64,000 nucleotides of DNA from Actinomycetes bacterium (lineage in GTDB: Bacteria > Actinomycetota > Acidimicrobiia > Acidimicrobiales > Palsa-688), in the NCBI GenBank assembly GCA_021787365.1, contig JAJYMB010000059.1:34926-98925 (forward strand). Direction: 5' to 3'. Both the position numbers and the translations under genes were made by a program. Shown here piece by piece: positions 51,558-60,083 of the stretch. Each line of letters opens with the position of its first letter. Position 1 is the first letter of the stretch. Below the pieces are notes generated by a model. The model saw only the letters and a program-made list of their open reading frames with translations. It was not told the DNA's origin and made no database searches.

Positions 51558-52088
51558 ATGCCCTTCTTGGACGCGCAGCTGCTCGAGCGCCGGGTGGTCC
51601 GGGTCTGGGGAGCCCTCGACAACCGCGCGGTCAACAGGGCGTGCGCGGAGCTCATGGCCCTGGACGCGACCGGCGACGCCGCGGTCAGTCTCTACATAAG
51701 CTCGAGCGGTGGCCCCCTCCCGCCCGCGCTCGCCCTCATCGACACGATGGACCTCCTCGGGGTGCCCGTCAACGTGACCTGCCTCGGTGCCGCCGAGGGG
51801 ACGGCGGTCGGGGTGGTGGCGGTGGGGGCGAGGAGGGTGGCGGCCCCCCATGCCCGCTTCCACCTCCGTGAACCCGAGGTCGAGGCGTCCGGCAACGCTG
51901 CCCAGATGGCCGCCTGGGCCGAGCACCACGGCTCCGAGCTCGCTCGCTTCGTGGCTCGCCTGGCGGAGGCGACGGGGAGGCCGGCCGAGCACGTCGAGGC
52001 GGACCTCTCCTTCGGCCGGTGGCTCTCGGCCGGTGAGGCGCTCGCTTACGGGCTCGTGGACTTCGTGCTCGAGCCCGGCCGGCGGTGA
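51558..52088 (+). CDS. ClpP-like pseudoprotease
   Basis: 176 residues from ATG 51558 with AGGTGAGG 5 nt upstream; an in-frame TTG at 51537 is an alternative. ClpP fold by pattern: LYISSSGGPLPPALALIDTMD for the INSPGG strand and LSFGRWLSAGEALAYGLVDF for the C-terminal DxxxxxxxEAxxYGLID segment. The catalytic Ser position reads LGAAEGTAVG (Gly or Thr) and the His segment reads ARFHLREP, where the expected His is Arg. Both catalytic residues seem lost. It may form mixed rings with ClpP or act as a regulator. Confidence 0.82.
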   Translation: MPFLDAQLLERRVVRVWGALDNRAVNRACAELMALDATGDAAVSLYISSSGGPLPPALALIDTMDLLGVPVNVTCLGAAEGTAVGVVAVGARRVAAPHARFHLREPEVEASGNAAQMAAWAEHHGSELARFVARLAEATGRPAEHVEADLSFGRWLSAGEALAYGLVDFVLEPGRR

Positions 52089-52175
52089 AATCCGTCACCG
52101 GAGGGCTACCTCCGGGGCATATCTGGGTGATCCCCTATGCCGGTGAAGCCCGCCGGCGGTAGAGAATAGGTGCGC

Positions 52176-54611
52176 ATGACTGCCAACTCCGTTTCCGGCG
52201 CGAGCGGCCACGCGACCAACCGGACAGAGCGCGTGTTCGCCGCGCTCGGCACGTTCTCGGTGCGGGCCCGCTGGTTGGTGATCCTCGCCTGGGTGGCGGC
52301 CGCCGTTGTCGCGACCATCGCCCTGCCATCGATGGGGAGCGAGATCAACAACAACAACAGCCAGTTCCTGCCGGCCAACGCCCCGAGCTCACGGGCCACC
52401 ACGCTCGCCACCCCCTTGCTCGGGAGCGTGAGCAGCGAGAGCCAGATCCTGCTCGTCGCCTCGGCGGGCCAGCCTGCCGGACGCCAACTGAACGTGGCCG
52501 ACATGGCCGAAGTCGCGAAGGAAGCGGCCGAGGTGCGCACCGTCCCCCGCATCATCGGGGCGAAGGTCGTGGGAATCTCCAAAGACGGGGAGGCGGCCGA
52601 GGTCGTGGCCACCGCCCGGGTGGCACTGACCAATATCTCTGGCCAGAAGCCGGTCCTCGACGCGCTCGCGAGGCAGGTCTCCAAGTTCGACCAGAGCCCG
52701 GCGGCCCGGCGTCTCGGGCTGGAGCTGCACCTCGCGGGCCCGGTGGCCACCAACGTCGCCAACCAGGCGGCGTCCCAACGAACGGGCAGCAAAGTCCAGG
52801 ACCTTTCCTTCCTGTTCATCATCGTCTTGTTGCTGCTCATCTTCCGTTCGGTCTTGGCGCCTCTCGTCACGTTGGCCCCAGCCGCCGTGGCGCTCGTCAT
52901 ATCCATGCGGTTGATCGGGGGGCTCGGGTCCGGCGGGCTCAAGATCTCCGAGATCACCGAGCTCCTGCTGATCGTGCTCACGCTCGGCGCCGGTACCGAC
53001 TACGGGCTCTTCTTGGTGTTCCGCACCAGGGAGGAGCTGCGACGGGGGCTGTCGCCGGCCGATGCCGTCGCTCGTTCGCTCGCCCGGGTGGGAGAATCGA
53101 TAACGGCCTCCGCCGCCACCGTCGTGTTCGCGTTGCTCAGCCTCTTGCTGGCGAGCTTCGGGCTCTACCACGACCTCGGCGTGCCGCTCGCCATCGGGAT
53201 CGGCGTGATGCTGCTGGCGGGCCTGACCTTGCTGCCGGCGCTGCTGGCCGTCCTGGGGCGGGCCGCGTTCTGGCCCGCTCGGGTGACGGCTGGGCCCGAC
53301 GGGGCGGATGCGAGCACCGCAGAGGGGTCAGTGGAAGGTTGGTGGGGCGCTGTCGCGGCCCGTCTGTTGGCCCGGCCCGGCCGTACTTTGGCGGCAGGCG
53401 TGGCGCTTTTCGTCGCGCTCTCCGTAGCCGCGCTCGGCTACTACTCGTCGGGTTTCGGGGGAGCGCTCAGTGCTCCCAAAGGTTCCGACGCGGCCGTGGG
53501 CAACGCCCTCCTGGCCCGGCATTTCCCGGCCGCGGCGGCCAACCCGGCCAATCTCGTGTTCGCTTACAAGACGAGCGTGTGGGACGACGCCTCACCCCTT
53601 TTGCGGGCGCAGGACGCCTTGGAGCGCTCGCATCTGTTCAGCCAGCTGGTGGGGCCGCTCGACCCCAACGGCACAGTGCTCACTTCCGCCCAGATCGAAG
53701 CCCTCCATGCCGAACTGGGGCCCCCGGCCGCGCTCTCCTTGCCGGAGCCGGTGCCGTTACGGGCCAAGGTGCCGCCGGCTAAGTACGGCGCTTACCGTTC
53801 GCTCGTGGAACTGGTCTCGTCGGACGGCCGGGTGGTGCAGTGGGAAGCCGACCTCGTGGCCGGGCCGCAAGGAGGTACCGCGGCGATGCGGGTGACCCCG
53901 GCAGTGCGGCGGGCGGTAACGGCCGCCGGCGTGGCCTCGGGGGCGAGCCAGAGCGGCGTAGCCGGGGAAGCCGCCGGGCTCTACGACGTGAGCAGCACGT
54001 CGAACCACGACATGATCGAGATCATCCCGGTCGCGATCGCGGCTATCGGCCTCCTGCTGGCGCTCGTCCTGCGCAGCCTGGTAGCGCCTCTCTACCTGAT
54101 AGTGAGCGTCGGGCTCTCCTACCTCGCTGCCCTCGGCGTCTCGACGGTCGTCTTCATCGACCTGGGTGGGTCGAACGGGATCACGTTCATCCTGCCGTTC
54201 TTGATGTTTATCTTCCTGCTCGCGCTGGGCGAGGACTACAACATCTTGGTCATGACGCGCATCCGCGAGGAAGCGCGCCACCACGGGTTGGGCAAGGCGG
54301 TCATCAGGGCCGTCGGGAGGACGGGGCCGACCGTGACTTCGGCGGGGATGGTGCTGGCCGGGACCTTCGCCGTGCTCGCGTTCGAGGCGAGCGGCCCTGG
54401 GTCGGGGCAGGTCCGCGATGTCGGCTTCGGGCTGGCCATCGGGGTGTTGATGGACACGTTCTTGGTGAGGACCCTCCTCGTCCCATCGACGGTGGCCCTG
54501 CTCGGCCGTTGGAACTGGTGGCCGTCGCGCCCGGCCTCGCCTGAGCCTCTAGAGCCCCCCACCCCGAGCGCGGCACCAGACCGAGAGGTCGCCTCCCTGC
54601 CGGGAGCGTAG
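52176..54611 (+). CDS. MMPL/RND-family transporter
   Basis: 811 residues from ATG 52176 (GTG 52170 also possible). Two halves of six membrane helices with a large extracytoplasmic loop after helices 1 and 7. Family motifs: LTLGAGTDYGLFLVFRTREE in the first half and LALGEDYNILVMTRIREEAR in the second, each with acidic residues for proton relay. N-terminal ALGTFSVRARWLVILAWVAA is typical. Likely exports a lipid or hydrophobic compound; the cargo is unknown. The C-terminal tail (PASPEPLEPPTPSAAPD) is disordered and carries half of a 17-nt direct repeat. Confidence 0.92.
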   Translation: MTANSVSGASGHATNRTERVFAALGTFSVRARWLVILAWVAAAVVATIALPSMGSEINNNNSQFLPANAPSSRATTLATPLLGSVSSESQILLVASAGQPAGRQLNVADMAEVAKEAAEVRTVPRIIGAKVVGISKDGEAAEVVATARVALTNISGQKPVLDALARQVSKFDQSPAARRLGLELHLAGPVATNVANQAASQRTGSKVQDLSFLFIIVLLLLIFRSVLAPLVTLAPAAVALVISMRLIGGLGSGGLKISEITELLLIVLTLGAGTDYGLFLVFRTREELRRGLSPADAVARSLARVGESITASAATVVFALLSLLLASFGLYHDLGVPLAIGIGVMLLAGLTLLPALLAVLGRAAFWPARVTAGPDGADASTAEGSVEGWWGAVAARLLARPGRTLAAGVALFVALSVAALGYYSSGFGGALSAPKGSDAAVGNALLARHFPAAAANPANLVFAYKTSVWDDASPLLRAQDALERSHLFSQLVGPLDPNGTVLTSAQIEALHAELGPPAALSLPEPVPLRAKVPPAKYGAYRSLVELVSSDGRVVQWEADLVAGPQGGTAAMRVTPAVRRAVTAAGVASGASQSGVAGEAAGLYDVSSTSNHDMIEIIPVAIAAIGLLLALVLRSLVAPLYLIVSVGLSYLAALGVSTVVFIDLGGSNGITFILPFLMFIFLLALGEDYNILVMTRIREEARHHGLGKAVIRAVGRTGPTVTSAGMVLAGTFAVLAFEASGPGSGQVRDVGFGLAIGVLMDTFLVRTLLVPSTVALLGRWNWWPSRPASPEPLEPPTPSAAPDREVASLPGA

Positions 54612-54627
54612 GCACCAGACCGAGAGG
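54572..54627 (+). repeat. 17-nt direct repeat at the end of the MMPL gene
   Basis: GGCACCAGACCGAGAGG occurs at 54572-54588 and again at 54611-54627, with similar sequence after each copy. The first copy is in the last codons of the transporter and the second overlaps its stop. Looks like a small local duplication. Confidence 0.7.
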
Positions 54628-54759
54628 CCGGCCTCCTGCTCGGCGCCCAGGCCCCTCCCTGACGGAGCGAGCTGGCCTGAGGCGTACGGGCCTGGCCGGA
54701 GGGCAAACGGGGCAGCGACGCGGTGTAAGGGTGACCTTTGTTGATAGTTTCGGTCTACC

Positions 54760-55740
54760 GTGGACCGAGGTGGTGCCGTTCCGAGGTTGCTCGTGGCTCC
54801 CGAGCGGGCGCCCGCGCGAAAGGGACGTTCCGACCGCACCTCCGCCCTCCTGGTGGACGCCCGCCAGGCCGTCCTCGCCGGCGGCGGCGCCGTCGTCGAC
54901 GATGGGGGCAAGGCCGACGGCGTCATCTGGCTGGGCGGGCCCGAGGGACTGCGGGAGATCCTGGCCTCGCACCCCGAAGCCCGTTGGGTACAGCTGCCCC
55001 ACGCTGGCATCGAACGGGTGGTCGAGGCCGGCGTCATAACCGATGCCCGCTTTGCCGGGATGACCTGGACCAGCGCCAAGGGGAGCTACGCCAAGCCAGT
55101 GGCCGAGCACGCCCTGGCGCTCGCCCTAGCCGGCTTGCGGCACCTGCCCGAGAGGGCGCGGGCCACCTCATGGGGCAAGCCCGCTGGCATCTCGCTCTAC
55201 GGCGCCGACGTGACCATCCTGGGCGGTGGTGGGATCGCGGAGCAACTGCTGCGGCTCCTGGCCCCCTTTGGGACCACCGCGACGGTCGTGCGCCGCGACC
55301 CGAGGCCACTGGCCGGGGCGGCACGCGTCTTACCGGCCTCGGAGCTGGCAACGACGTTACCTGGGGCCCTCGTCGTCTTCGTGGCCCTCGCCCTCGTCCC
55401 CGAAACCGTCCATGTGATCGGGGAGAAGGAGCTTTCCCTCATGGGCCGCGACGCCTGGCTGGTCAACGTGGCCCGGGGACGCCACGTGGGTACCGAGGCT
55501 CTGGTCGGGGCCCTCCGTGAAGGCCGGATCGGCGGTGCGGCGCTCGATGTCACCGACCCCGAGCCCTTGCCCGACGGCCACCCGCTCTGGTCGTTCCCCA
55601 ATTGCCTCATCACCCCTCACAGCGCCGACACGGAGGAGATGATCCGCCCCCTCCTGGCCGAGCGCATCAAGCAAAACGTAGAGCGCTTCGCCGCCGGGCT
55701 CCCGCTGGTGGGGACGGTAGACCCGGCTGCCGGCTACTGA
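54760..55740 (+). CDS. D-isomer-specific 2-hydroxyacid dehydrogenase
   Basis: 326 residues from GTG 54760; the first ~10 residues are uncertain. NAD(P)-dependent reductase of 2-keto acids. NAD motif VTILGGGGIAEQLLRLL; catalytic Arg in VNVARGRHVGTEAL, Glu in DVTDPEPLPDGHPLW and His in LITPHSADTEE. The regulatory lid segment AKPVAEHALALALA is present. It precedes the kinase gene by 17 bp, but its relation to the kinase/phosphatase set is not obvious. Confidence 0.9.
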   Translation: MDRGGAVPRLLVAPERAPARKGRSDRTSALLVDARQAVLAGGGAVVDDGGKADGVIWLGGPEGLREILASHPEARWVQLPHAGIERVVEAGVITDARFAGMTWTSAKGSYAKPVAEHALALALAGLRHLPERARATSWGKPAGISLYGADVTILGGGGIAEQLLRLLAPFGTTATVVRRDPRPLAGAARVLPASELATTLPGALVVFVALALVPETVHVIGEKELSLMGRDAWLVNVARGRHVGTEALVGALREGRIGGAALDVTDPEPLPDGHPLWSFPNCLITPHSADTEEMIRPLLAERIKQNVERFAAGLPLVGTVDPAAGY

Positions 55741-55757
55741 GGGGGCCAGAGAAGGCC

Positions 55758-57212
55758 GTGCCTGGCGTGCTCTCGAGCCGAGTGCAGCTGCGTGCGCTCG
55801 TGCTCGGCGACCTCGTGGCGGAGGGAGGCGAAGGGCGCGTGTTCGAAGTGCGGAAGGCGGAGGCGCCTGGGGCCGATGGAGGCGGCCTGGTCTACAAGCA
55901 GTTCCGCCGGCCCAGGCCGGCGCCCGAGCTCACGCCGACCGTTTCCTTTCTCGGTGCCTTGGACGGCGCCGACCCGGCGCTGGCTGCCCGAGTGCGCGCT
56001 TCGTCGGCCTGGCCGGTCGCCTGGGTGGTGGGCCAGGAGCCCGGGCTTGCGCTCGGGGCGCTGGTGCCGAGGGCCCCGGGCTGCTTCTGGCTGCGCCACC
56101 GCGAGGGCGGCCCCCGGCTAGCGACCCTCTCTTACCTGGCGAGCGACCCGGACCGCATCACGGTCGCGTACGGGACGGTCGTGCCGGCGCCGGGAGCGGC
56201 GGCCCGGGTAGCCGTCGTCTACGCGCTGGCTCGGCTGCTCGAGGTGTGGCAGGGCGACGGCGGGCGCCCGGGCCTGGCCGTGCACGGTGACCTCTCGGCC
56301 AAGAACGTCCTCTGGTCGCTCGACCCAGTCCCTGCCGTGTACGTCCTCGACTGCGACGGGGCCACCGTGGTGGAGGCAGGAGCCGGGCCAGCGAGCGTTC
56401 CCCGCCGGCCCACGACTCCCAACTGGGACGACCCGGCCCTGGCACCGGGGGCGGCGCCTACGGCCTCTTCTGACCGCTACGCGCTGGGGCTGGCCTTCTT
56501 GCGGGTGGTGGGCGCAGCCCATTTCCCCCTCCAGGCGCGCCAACGGTCGGGCGACAAGGTGAGCATCGACCTCGAGCTCCCGCGCTCCTGGAGGCGGCTG
56601 CCCGACATGCCCGGGCTGTGGGAGCTGTGCGAGCGTTCGCTGTCCGTGGTGGACGTGCCCGGCCGGCCCAGCCCGGCGGAGTGGGCCGCGGCCCTGGAGG
56701 AGCTGCTTTCGTCGATGGGGTGCGCAGACCTGGCTGGCAGGGTGCGCCAGGCCCAGGGCGACCCCAGGGCTTCCCAGGCGCTCGAGGGCGGACCGCAGCG
56801 CCCAGTGGTCGCGGCCACCGTCCCAGACGTGGCGGTGCGGCCCGTGCTCAAGCATCGGGCAGCCTCGACCTGGCGCCTGGTCAGCGCGCCCGGGTGGGCG
56901 CAGGCCACTGGGGGCGCCGGCACCCTGGTCACCTCGGGAGCGGCGGCGGGGGCAACGTCGGCCGCCCAGGGGCCCGCCGGCCCGGGCTTCTCCGGTCTCG
57001 GGCTCGCCTACCTCGGGCCGCGCCAGTTGCTCCGACGGTGCGGGCAAGCGTGGGGAGGCACCCATCGCCTTGCGTTCCGGTTGCTGGCCTCGCCGGGCCG
57101 GCGCGCCGACGGGTTCCGCCGTCTCGTGCGGGCGCTCTTGCTGGACGCGGTGGCCGCGTGCGTCGTACTGTTCCTCATCGGCGAGATGGTGAGCCCGTTG
57201 ATCGGGATCTGA
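55758..57212 (+). CDS. Ser/Thr protein kinase-like protein of a TerY-P/YegI-type triad
   Basis: 484 residues from GTG 55758; GTG 55767 is an alternative. Kinase fold: Gly-rich VAEGGEGRVFEV, a candidate Lys in LVYKQF, the catalytic loop HGDLSAKNVLW (H176, D178, N183) and the metal Asp in VLDCDGATVV. C-lobe DRYALGLAFLRVV. After the kinase (~320) come a low-complexity segment and a C-terminal membrane helix (AVAACVVLFLIGEMVSPLIG). It is followed by vWA and PP2C genes, the same trio as E. coli YegI-YegL-YegK and the TerY-P triads. Confidence 0.83.
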   Translation: MPGVLSSRVQLRALVLGDLVAEGGEGRVFEVRKAEAPGADGGGLVYKQFRRPRPAPELTPTVSFLGALDGADPALAARVRASSAWPVAWVVGQEPGLALGALVPRAPGCFWLRHREGGPRLATLSYLASDPDRITVAYGTVVPAPGAAARVAVVYALARLLEVWQGDGGRPGLAVHGDLSAKNVLWSLDPVPAVYVLDCDGATVVEAGAGPASVPRRPTTPNWDDPALAPGAAPTASSDRYALGLAFLRVVGAAHFPLQARQRSGDKVSIDLELPRSWRRLPDMPGLWELCERSLSVVDVPGRPSPAEWAAALEELLSSMGCADLAGRVRQAQGDPRASQALEGGPQRPVVAATVPDVAVRPVLKHRAASTWRLVSAPGWAQATGGAGTLVTSGAAAGATSAAQGPAGPGFSGLGLAYLGPRQLLRRCGQAWGGTHRLAFRLLASPGRRADGFRRLVRALLLDAVAACVVLFLIGEMVSPLIGI

Positions 57213-57287
57213 GCACCTGGGTGGCTTTGGTGCCTTCGAGGCTGCAAGTTCGCTGCACGGGAACGGTCCGGTAGCCTCGGTTGGACG

Positions 57288-57995
57288 ATGGCGAGCGAGT
57301 ACGTCGGGACCGAGGAGCGCTATGCCGTCTTCCCCTTTTACCTCTGCCTCGACGTGTCCCAGTCGATGGCCGGTGAGCCGATCGCCCAGGTCAACGCCGA
57401 GCTCCCGGGCATCAGGGCGGCCGTGGGGCAGGACCCGGCGGTCGCAGAGGTCGTCCGGTTCGGCATCGTCACCTTCAGTGACGTGGCCCGCACTGTCCTC
57501 CCGCTGTCCGACCTGGCCTTGGTGGAGGCCATGCCGACCGTCGAGGTGGAGGGCCGCACGTCGTACGCCGCGGCCTTCGACCACCTGCGCCGCCTGATCG
57601 AGGTGGACTACCAGGCTGGGCGTACCGGGGGCGAGCGTTGGTACCGGCCGGCGGTGCTCTTTGTTTCGGACGGCCGTCCGACCGACCCCGAGGAGCGCTG
57701 GCGTGCCTCTCACCGCCGCCTGGTCGACCCGTCTTGGCGCCGGCACCCCAACATCTTGGCCTTCGGCTTCGGCGACGCCGTAAGCGAGGTCCTGGCAGCC
57801 GTAGTCGAGAACAAGCCCAACCGGGCGTTCATCACCACCGAGGGCGCCAACCCCTCGAGGGTCGTGCCCGAACTGATGGCCGGGCTGGTGCAGTCGATCG
57901 TGAGCTCTTCAGCCAGTGCCTATACGGGCTCGCCCCAGCTCGTGCCCCCGCAGCTCCCCAACATGGCGCCGATCCAGGTAGACGAACTGGAGTGA
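57288..57995 (+). CDS. vWA-domain protein, TerY/YegL-like
   Basis: 235 residues. The MIDAS motif is CLDVSQSMAG (D22, S24, S26), with further metal ligands in GRTSYAAAFDHL (Thr) and LFVSDGRPTDPEE (Asp). This is the YegL/TerY form of vWA domain. It sits 75 bp after the kinase gene and 92 bp before the PP2C gene. Probably the phosphorylated scaffold or target of the pair. Confidence 0.9.
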   Translation: MASEYVGTEERYAVFPFYLCLDVSQSMAGEPIAQVNAELPGIRAAVGQDPAVAEVVRFGIVTFSDVARTVLPLSDLALVEAMPTVEVEGRTSYAAAFDHLRRLIEVDYQAGRTGGERWYRPAVLFVSDGRPTDPEERWRASHRRLVDPSWRRHPNILAFGFGDAVSEVLAAVVENKPNRAFITTEGANPSRVVPELMAGLVQSIVSSSASAYTGSPQLVPPQLPNMAPIQVDELE

Positions 57996-58087
57996 CCCGG
58001 TCGGGCGGGTGGGCCGGGCCGGCGTGGGGCGAACCATCCGCGGCGGCCGGCAGCCCTGCCCCGCTGCGGCGCCGCGGGGCGGCTCCG

Positions 58088-59026
58088 ATGGCCAGTTACC
58101 GGGCTGACGGAGGCCGCTCAGGGGAGTTCTTGGTGCTGGCTGCGTCGGTGGGCGGTGCTTCCCACCGGTGGGCCGGCCGGCGCTGCGAGGACTCCTTTGG
58201 CTGGGCCCTGCCTGAGCCGGGCCATCTGGCGCTGGTCGTCGCTGACGGCGTGGGCTCGGCCGGCCGCGGCGGGGAGGGGGCCGAGCTGGCCGTCGAAGCG
58301 GCCTGCCGTTACCTGGGTGGGAGCGGAGCGAGCGGATGGGGCCCTGCCCGGTGCAGGGCGGCCATATCGGAAGCCAGCGATGCCCTCTACCGGTCAGGAG
58401 GCGAGGCGCCGGCCGAGCTCGCGACCACCATCGTGGTCGCCCTCCTGCGAGCCAGCGCCGGCAGAGCGGAGGTGACGTTGGGCCGGGTGGGCGACAGCAG
58501 TGCCTTCGTCTTGTTGCCCGGCGGCGAGTGGCAGGAGCTCTTCGGGGTGGCTGGCGCCACCGGCGACGGGCAGCTGGCAGGTGCGGAGGCCGCAGACGAG
58601 GGCGACGGGGCGCTGCTGCTAACCGCCACCGTGTCCCTCCCGCTCCCCTCACCGCAACGGGCCCAGCGCCCGCCTCCCGGGGCGCCGGGACGGGCCGAAG
58701 CAGACACGGCCGAAGCAGGCACCGGCGAAGCAGACACGGCCGAAGCAGGCACCGGCGAAGCAGGCACCGGCGAAGCAGGCAGGGTGGAGCTGGTCTCGGC
58801 CGAGCTGGGCCGAGGGGCGGCGCTCGTCTTGCTGACCGACGGCGTCGCCCAGCCGCTCCGCGACGGGCCCACCACCGTGGCGCCGGGGCTAGCGGAGGCC
58901 CTGCGCTGTGGCCGGGAAGGCGAGCTAGGGCCGCTCGGCCTGGCCGGCGCGGTCGACTTCAGCCGCCGAGGGGCTCACGACGACCGTACGGTCCTCGTGG
59001 CCTGGCCGCTCGTCGGCGAAGGCTGA
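58088..59026 (+). CDS. PP2C-family protein phosphatase of the triad
   Basis: 312 residues from ATG 58088. PP2C metal residues: RRCEDSFGW, VVADGVGSAGRGGEGAELAV, VLLTDGVAQPL and the C-terminal DDRTVLVAW. YegK-like fold. Between strands lies a pentapeptide repeat (AEADT, AEAGT, GEADT, GEAGT) encoded by a 15-nt array. The last 102 bp overlap the 3' end of lgt on the opposite strand. Expected to reverse phosphorylation by the neighbouring kinase. Confidence 0.88.
   Translation: MASYRADGGRSGEFLVLAASVGGASHRWAGRRCEDSFGWALPEPGHLALVVADGVGSAGRGGEGAELAVEAACRYLGGSGASGWGPARCRAAISEASDALYRSGGEAPAELATTIVVALLRASAGRAEVTLGRVGDSSAFVLLPGGEWQELFGVAGATGDGQLAGAEAADEGDGALLLTATVSLPLPSPQRAQRPPPGAPGRAEADTAEAGTGEADTAEAGTGEAGTGEAGRVELVSAELGRGAALVLLTDGVAQPLRDGPTTVAPGLAEALRCGREGELGPLGLAGAVDFSRRGAHDDRTVLVAWPLVGEG
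58694..58783 (+). repeat. Six tandem copies of a 15-nt unit inside the PP2C gene
   Basis: Six units close to GGCGAAGCAGGCACC, alternating with GCCGAAGCAGACACG, encode an acidic Ala/Glu/Gly/Thr pentapeptide repeat. Being a multiple of three, copy changes would keep the frame. Confidence 0.9.
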
Positions 59027-60004
59027 GCCGGGAGCGGCCGGTGCCGGCTCCACCTGTGGCAAGGCGGGTAACGCCTGGCTTTTCCTGGGCGCTTGTCGGC
59101 GCTGTTCGGCCCGGGTGGCGCGCTCCCTCTCGGCGTCGAGGACGGGCGCCGGCAGGGGCGACGTCACCAGTTGGTCGCCGGGCTTCGGGCGGCCCTTCCA
59201 GAGCAGGAGGAGAGACGCGCCGGCGAAGACCACGACGCTCGTCCAGTCGTTGAGCCGGAGCCCCAGGTAACGGTGGGCGGGGTCGATGCGGAGGTACTCG
59301 GTGAAAAACCTGCCGAATGTATAAATGGCGGCGTAAGCGGCGAAGAGGTAACCGCGGCGCAGCCTCACCCTGCGCTCGATGAGCAGCAGCAGAGCGAAGG
59401 TGGCGAGGTCCCAAATGCATTCGTAGAGGAACGTCGGCTGGAAAGTGCCCGGCAGGTACCTCCCGTCCACCAATGGTGTCCTGTACTTGGGCGGGAAAAT
59501 GTTGGACAGCTCGCTCTGCTTGGTTATCCTCACCGCCCAGGGCAGCTTGCTCGGCAGCCCGAAAAGTTCCTGGTTGAAGTAGTTGCCCCACCTCCCGACC
59601 GCCTGGGCGACGGCCAGCGTCGGGGCGACTACGTCCATCAGCGGGGGCAGGGGCAGGTGCATGCGCCTGGCCTTCAGCCAGCCGCCGAGCACCCCGCCGG
59701 CAACTCCTCCCCAGATCCCGAGCCCTCCCTGCCAGATGGCGAAGATCCGGGCGGGGTCGCCCCCGGTGTCCTGTTGCCAGCTCGTCGCGACCGAGTACAA
59801 CCTGGCGCAGATGAGGCCGGCGACCACAGCCCAGACGGCGACTGGGACGAGCGAGGCACGAAAGCCGCCCAAGCGCTCCCAGCGCCGCTCCGCCAGCCAC
59901 GCCGCCGTCAGCACGCCCACCGCGATGAGCAGCCCGTAGAAGTGCAGCTCCAACGGGCCGATGTGCACCCCGTTCACCGGCGGGCTCGGTATGTAGGCAA
60001 TCAC
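58925..60004 (-). CDS. lgt: Prolipoprotein diacylglyceryl transferase
   Basis: Transfers diacylglyceryl from phosphatidylglycerol to the lipobox Cys of prolipoproteins in the cytoplasmic membrane. 359 residues from GTG 60004. Seven membrane helices; HFYGLLIAVGVLTAAWLAER at the start, the Lgt signature GRWGNYFNQELFG, and YLRIDPAHRYLGLRLNDW. The last ~80 residues are a charged Ala/Glu/Pro tail, common in actinobacterial Lgt; its codons overlap the PP2C gene tail to tail. Confidence 0.95.
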   Translation of the reverse strand: MIAYIPSPPVNGVHIGPLELHFYGLLIAVGVLTAAWLAERRWERLGGFRASLVPVAVWAVVAGLICARLYSVATSWQQDTGGDPARIFAIWQGGLGIWGGVAGGVLGGWLKARRMHLPLPPLMDVVAPTLAVAQAVGRWGNYFNQELFGLPSKLPWAVRITKQSELSNIFPPKYRTPLVDGRYLPGTFQPTFLYECIWDLATFALLLLIERRVRLRRGYLFAAYAAIYTFGRFFTEYLRIDPAHRYLGLRLNDWTSVVVFAGASLLLLWKGRPKPGDQLVTSPLPAPVLDAERERATRAEQRRQAPRKSQALPALPQVEPAPAAPGSAFADERPGHEDRTVVVSPSAAEVDRAGQAERP

Positions 60005-60083
60005 CGCGGCCCCAGGGTACGGGCTCGGCGCGCCGAGCCGGCGGCGGCGGGCGGAGGTCGGCAGCGGTAGAAAGAAGGACGAG

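Noticed and set aside
57638..58087. 150-residue upstream extension of the PP2C gene
   Set aside because: It overlaps the vWA gene in another frame and lacks PP2C features; ATG 58088 places the catalytic ED motif at a normal distance.
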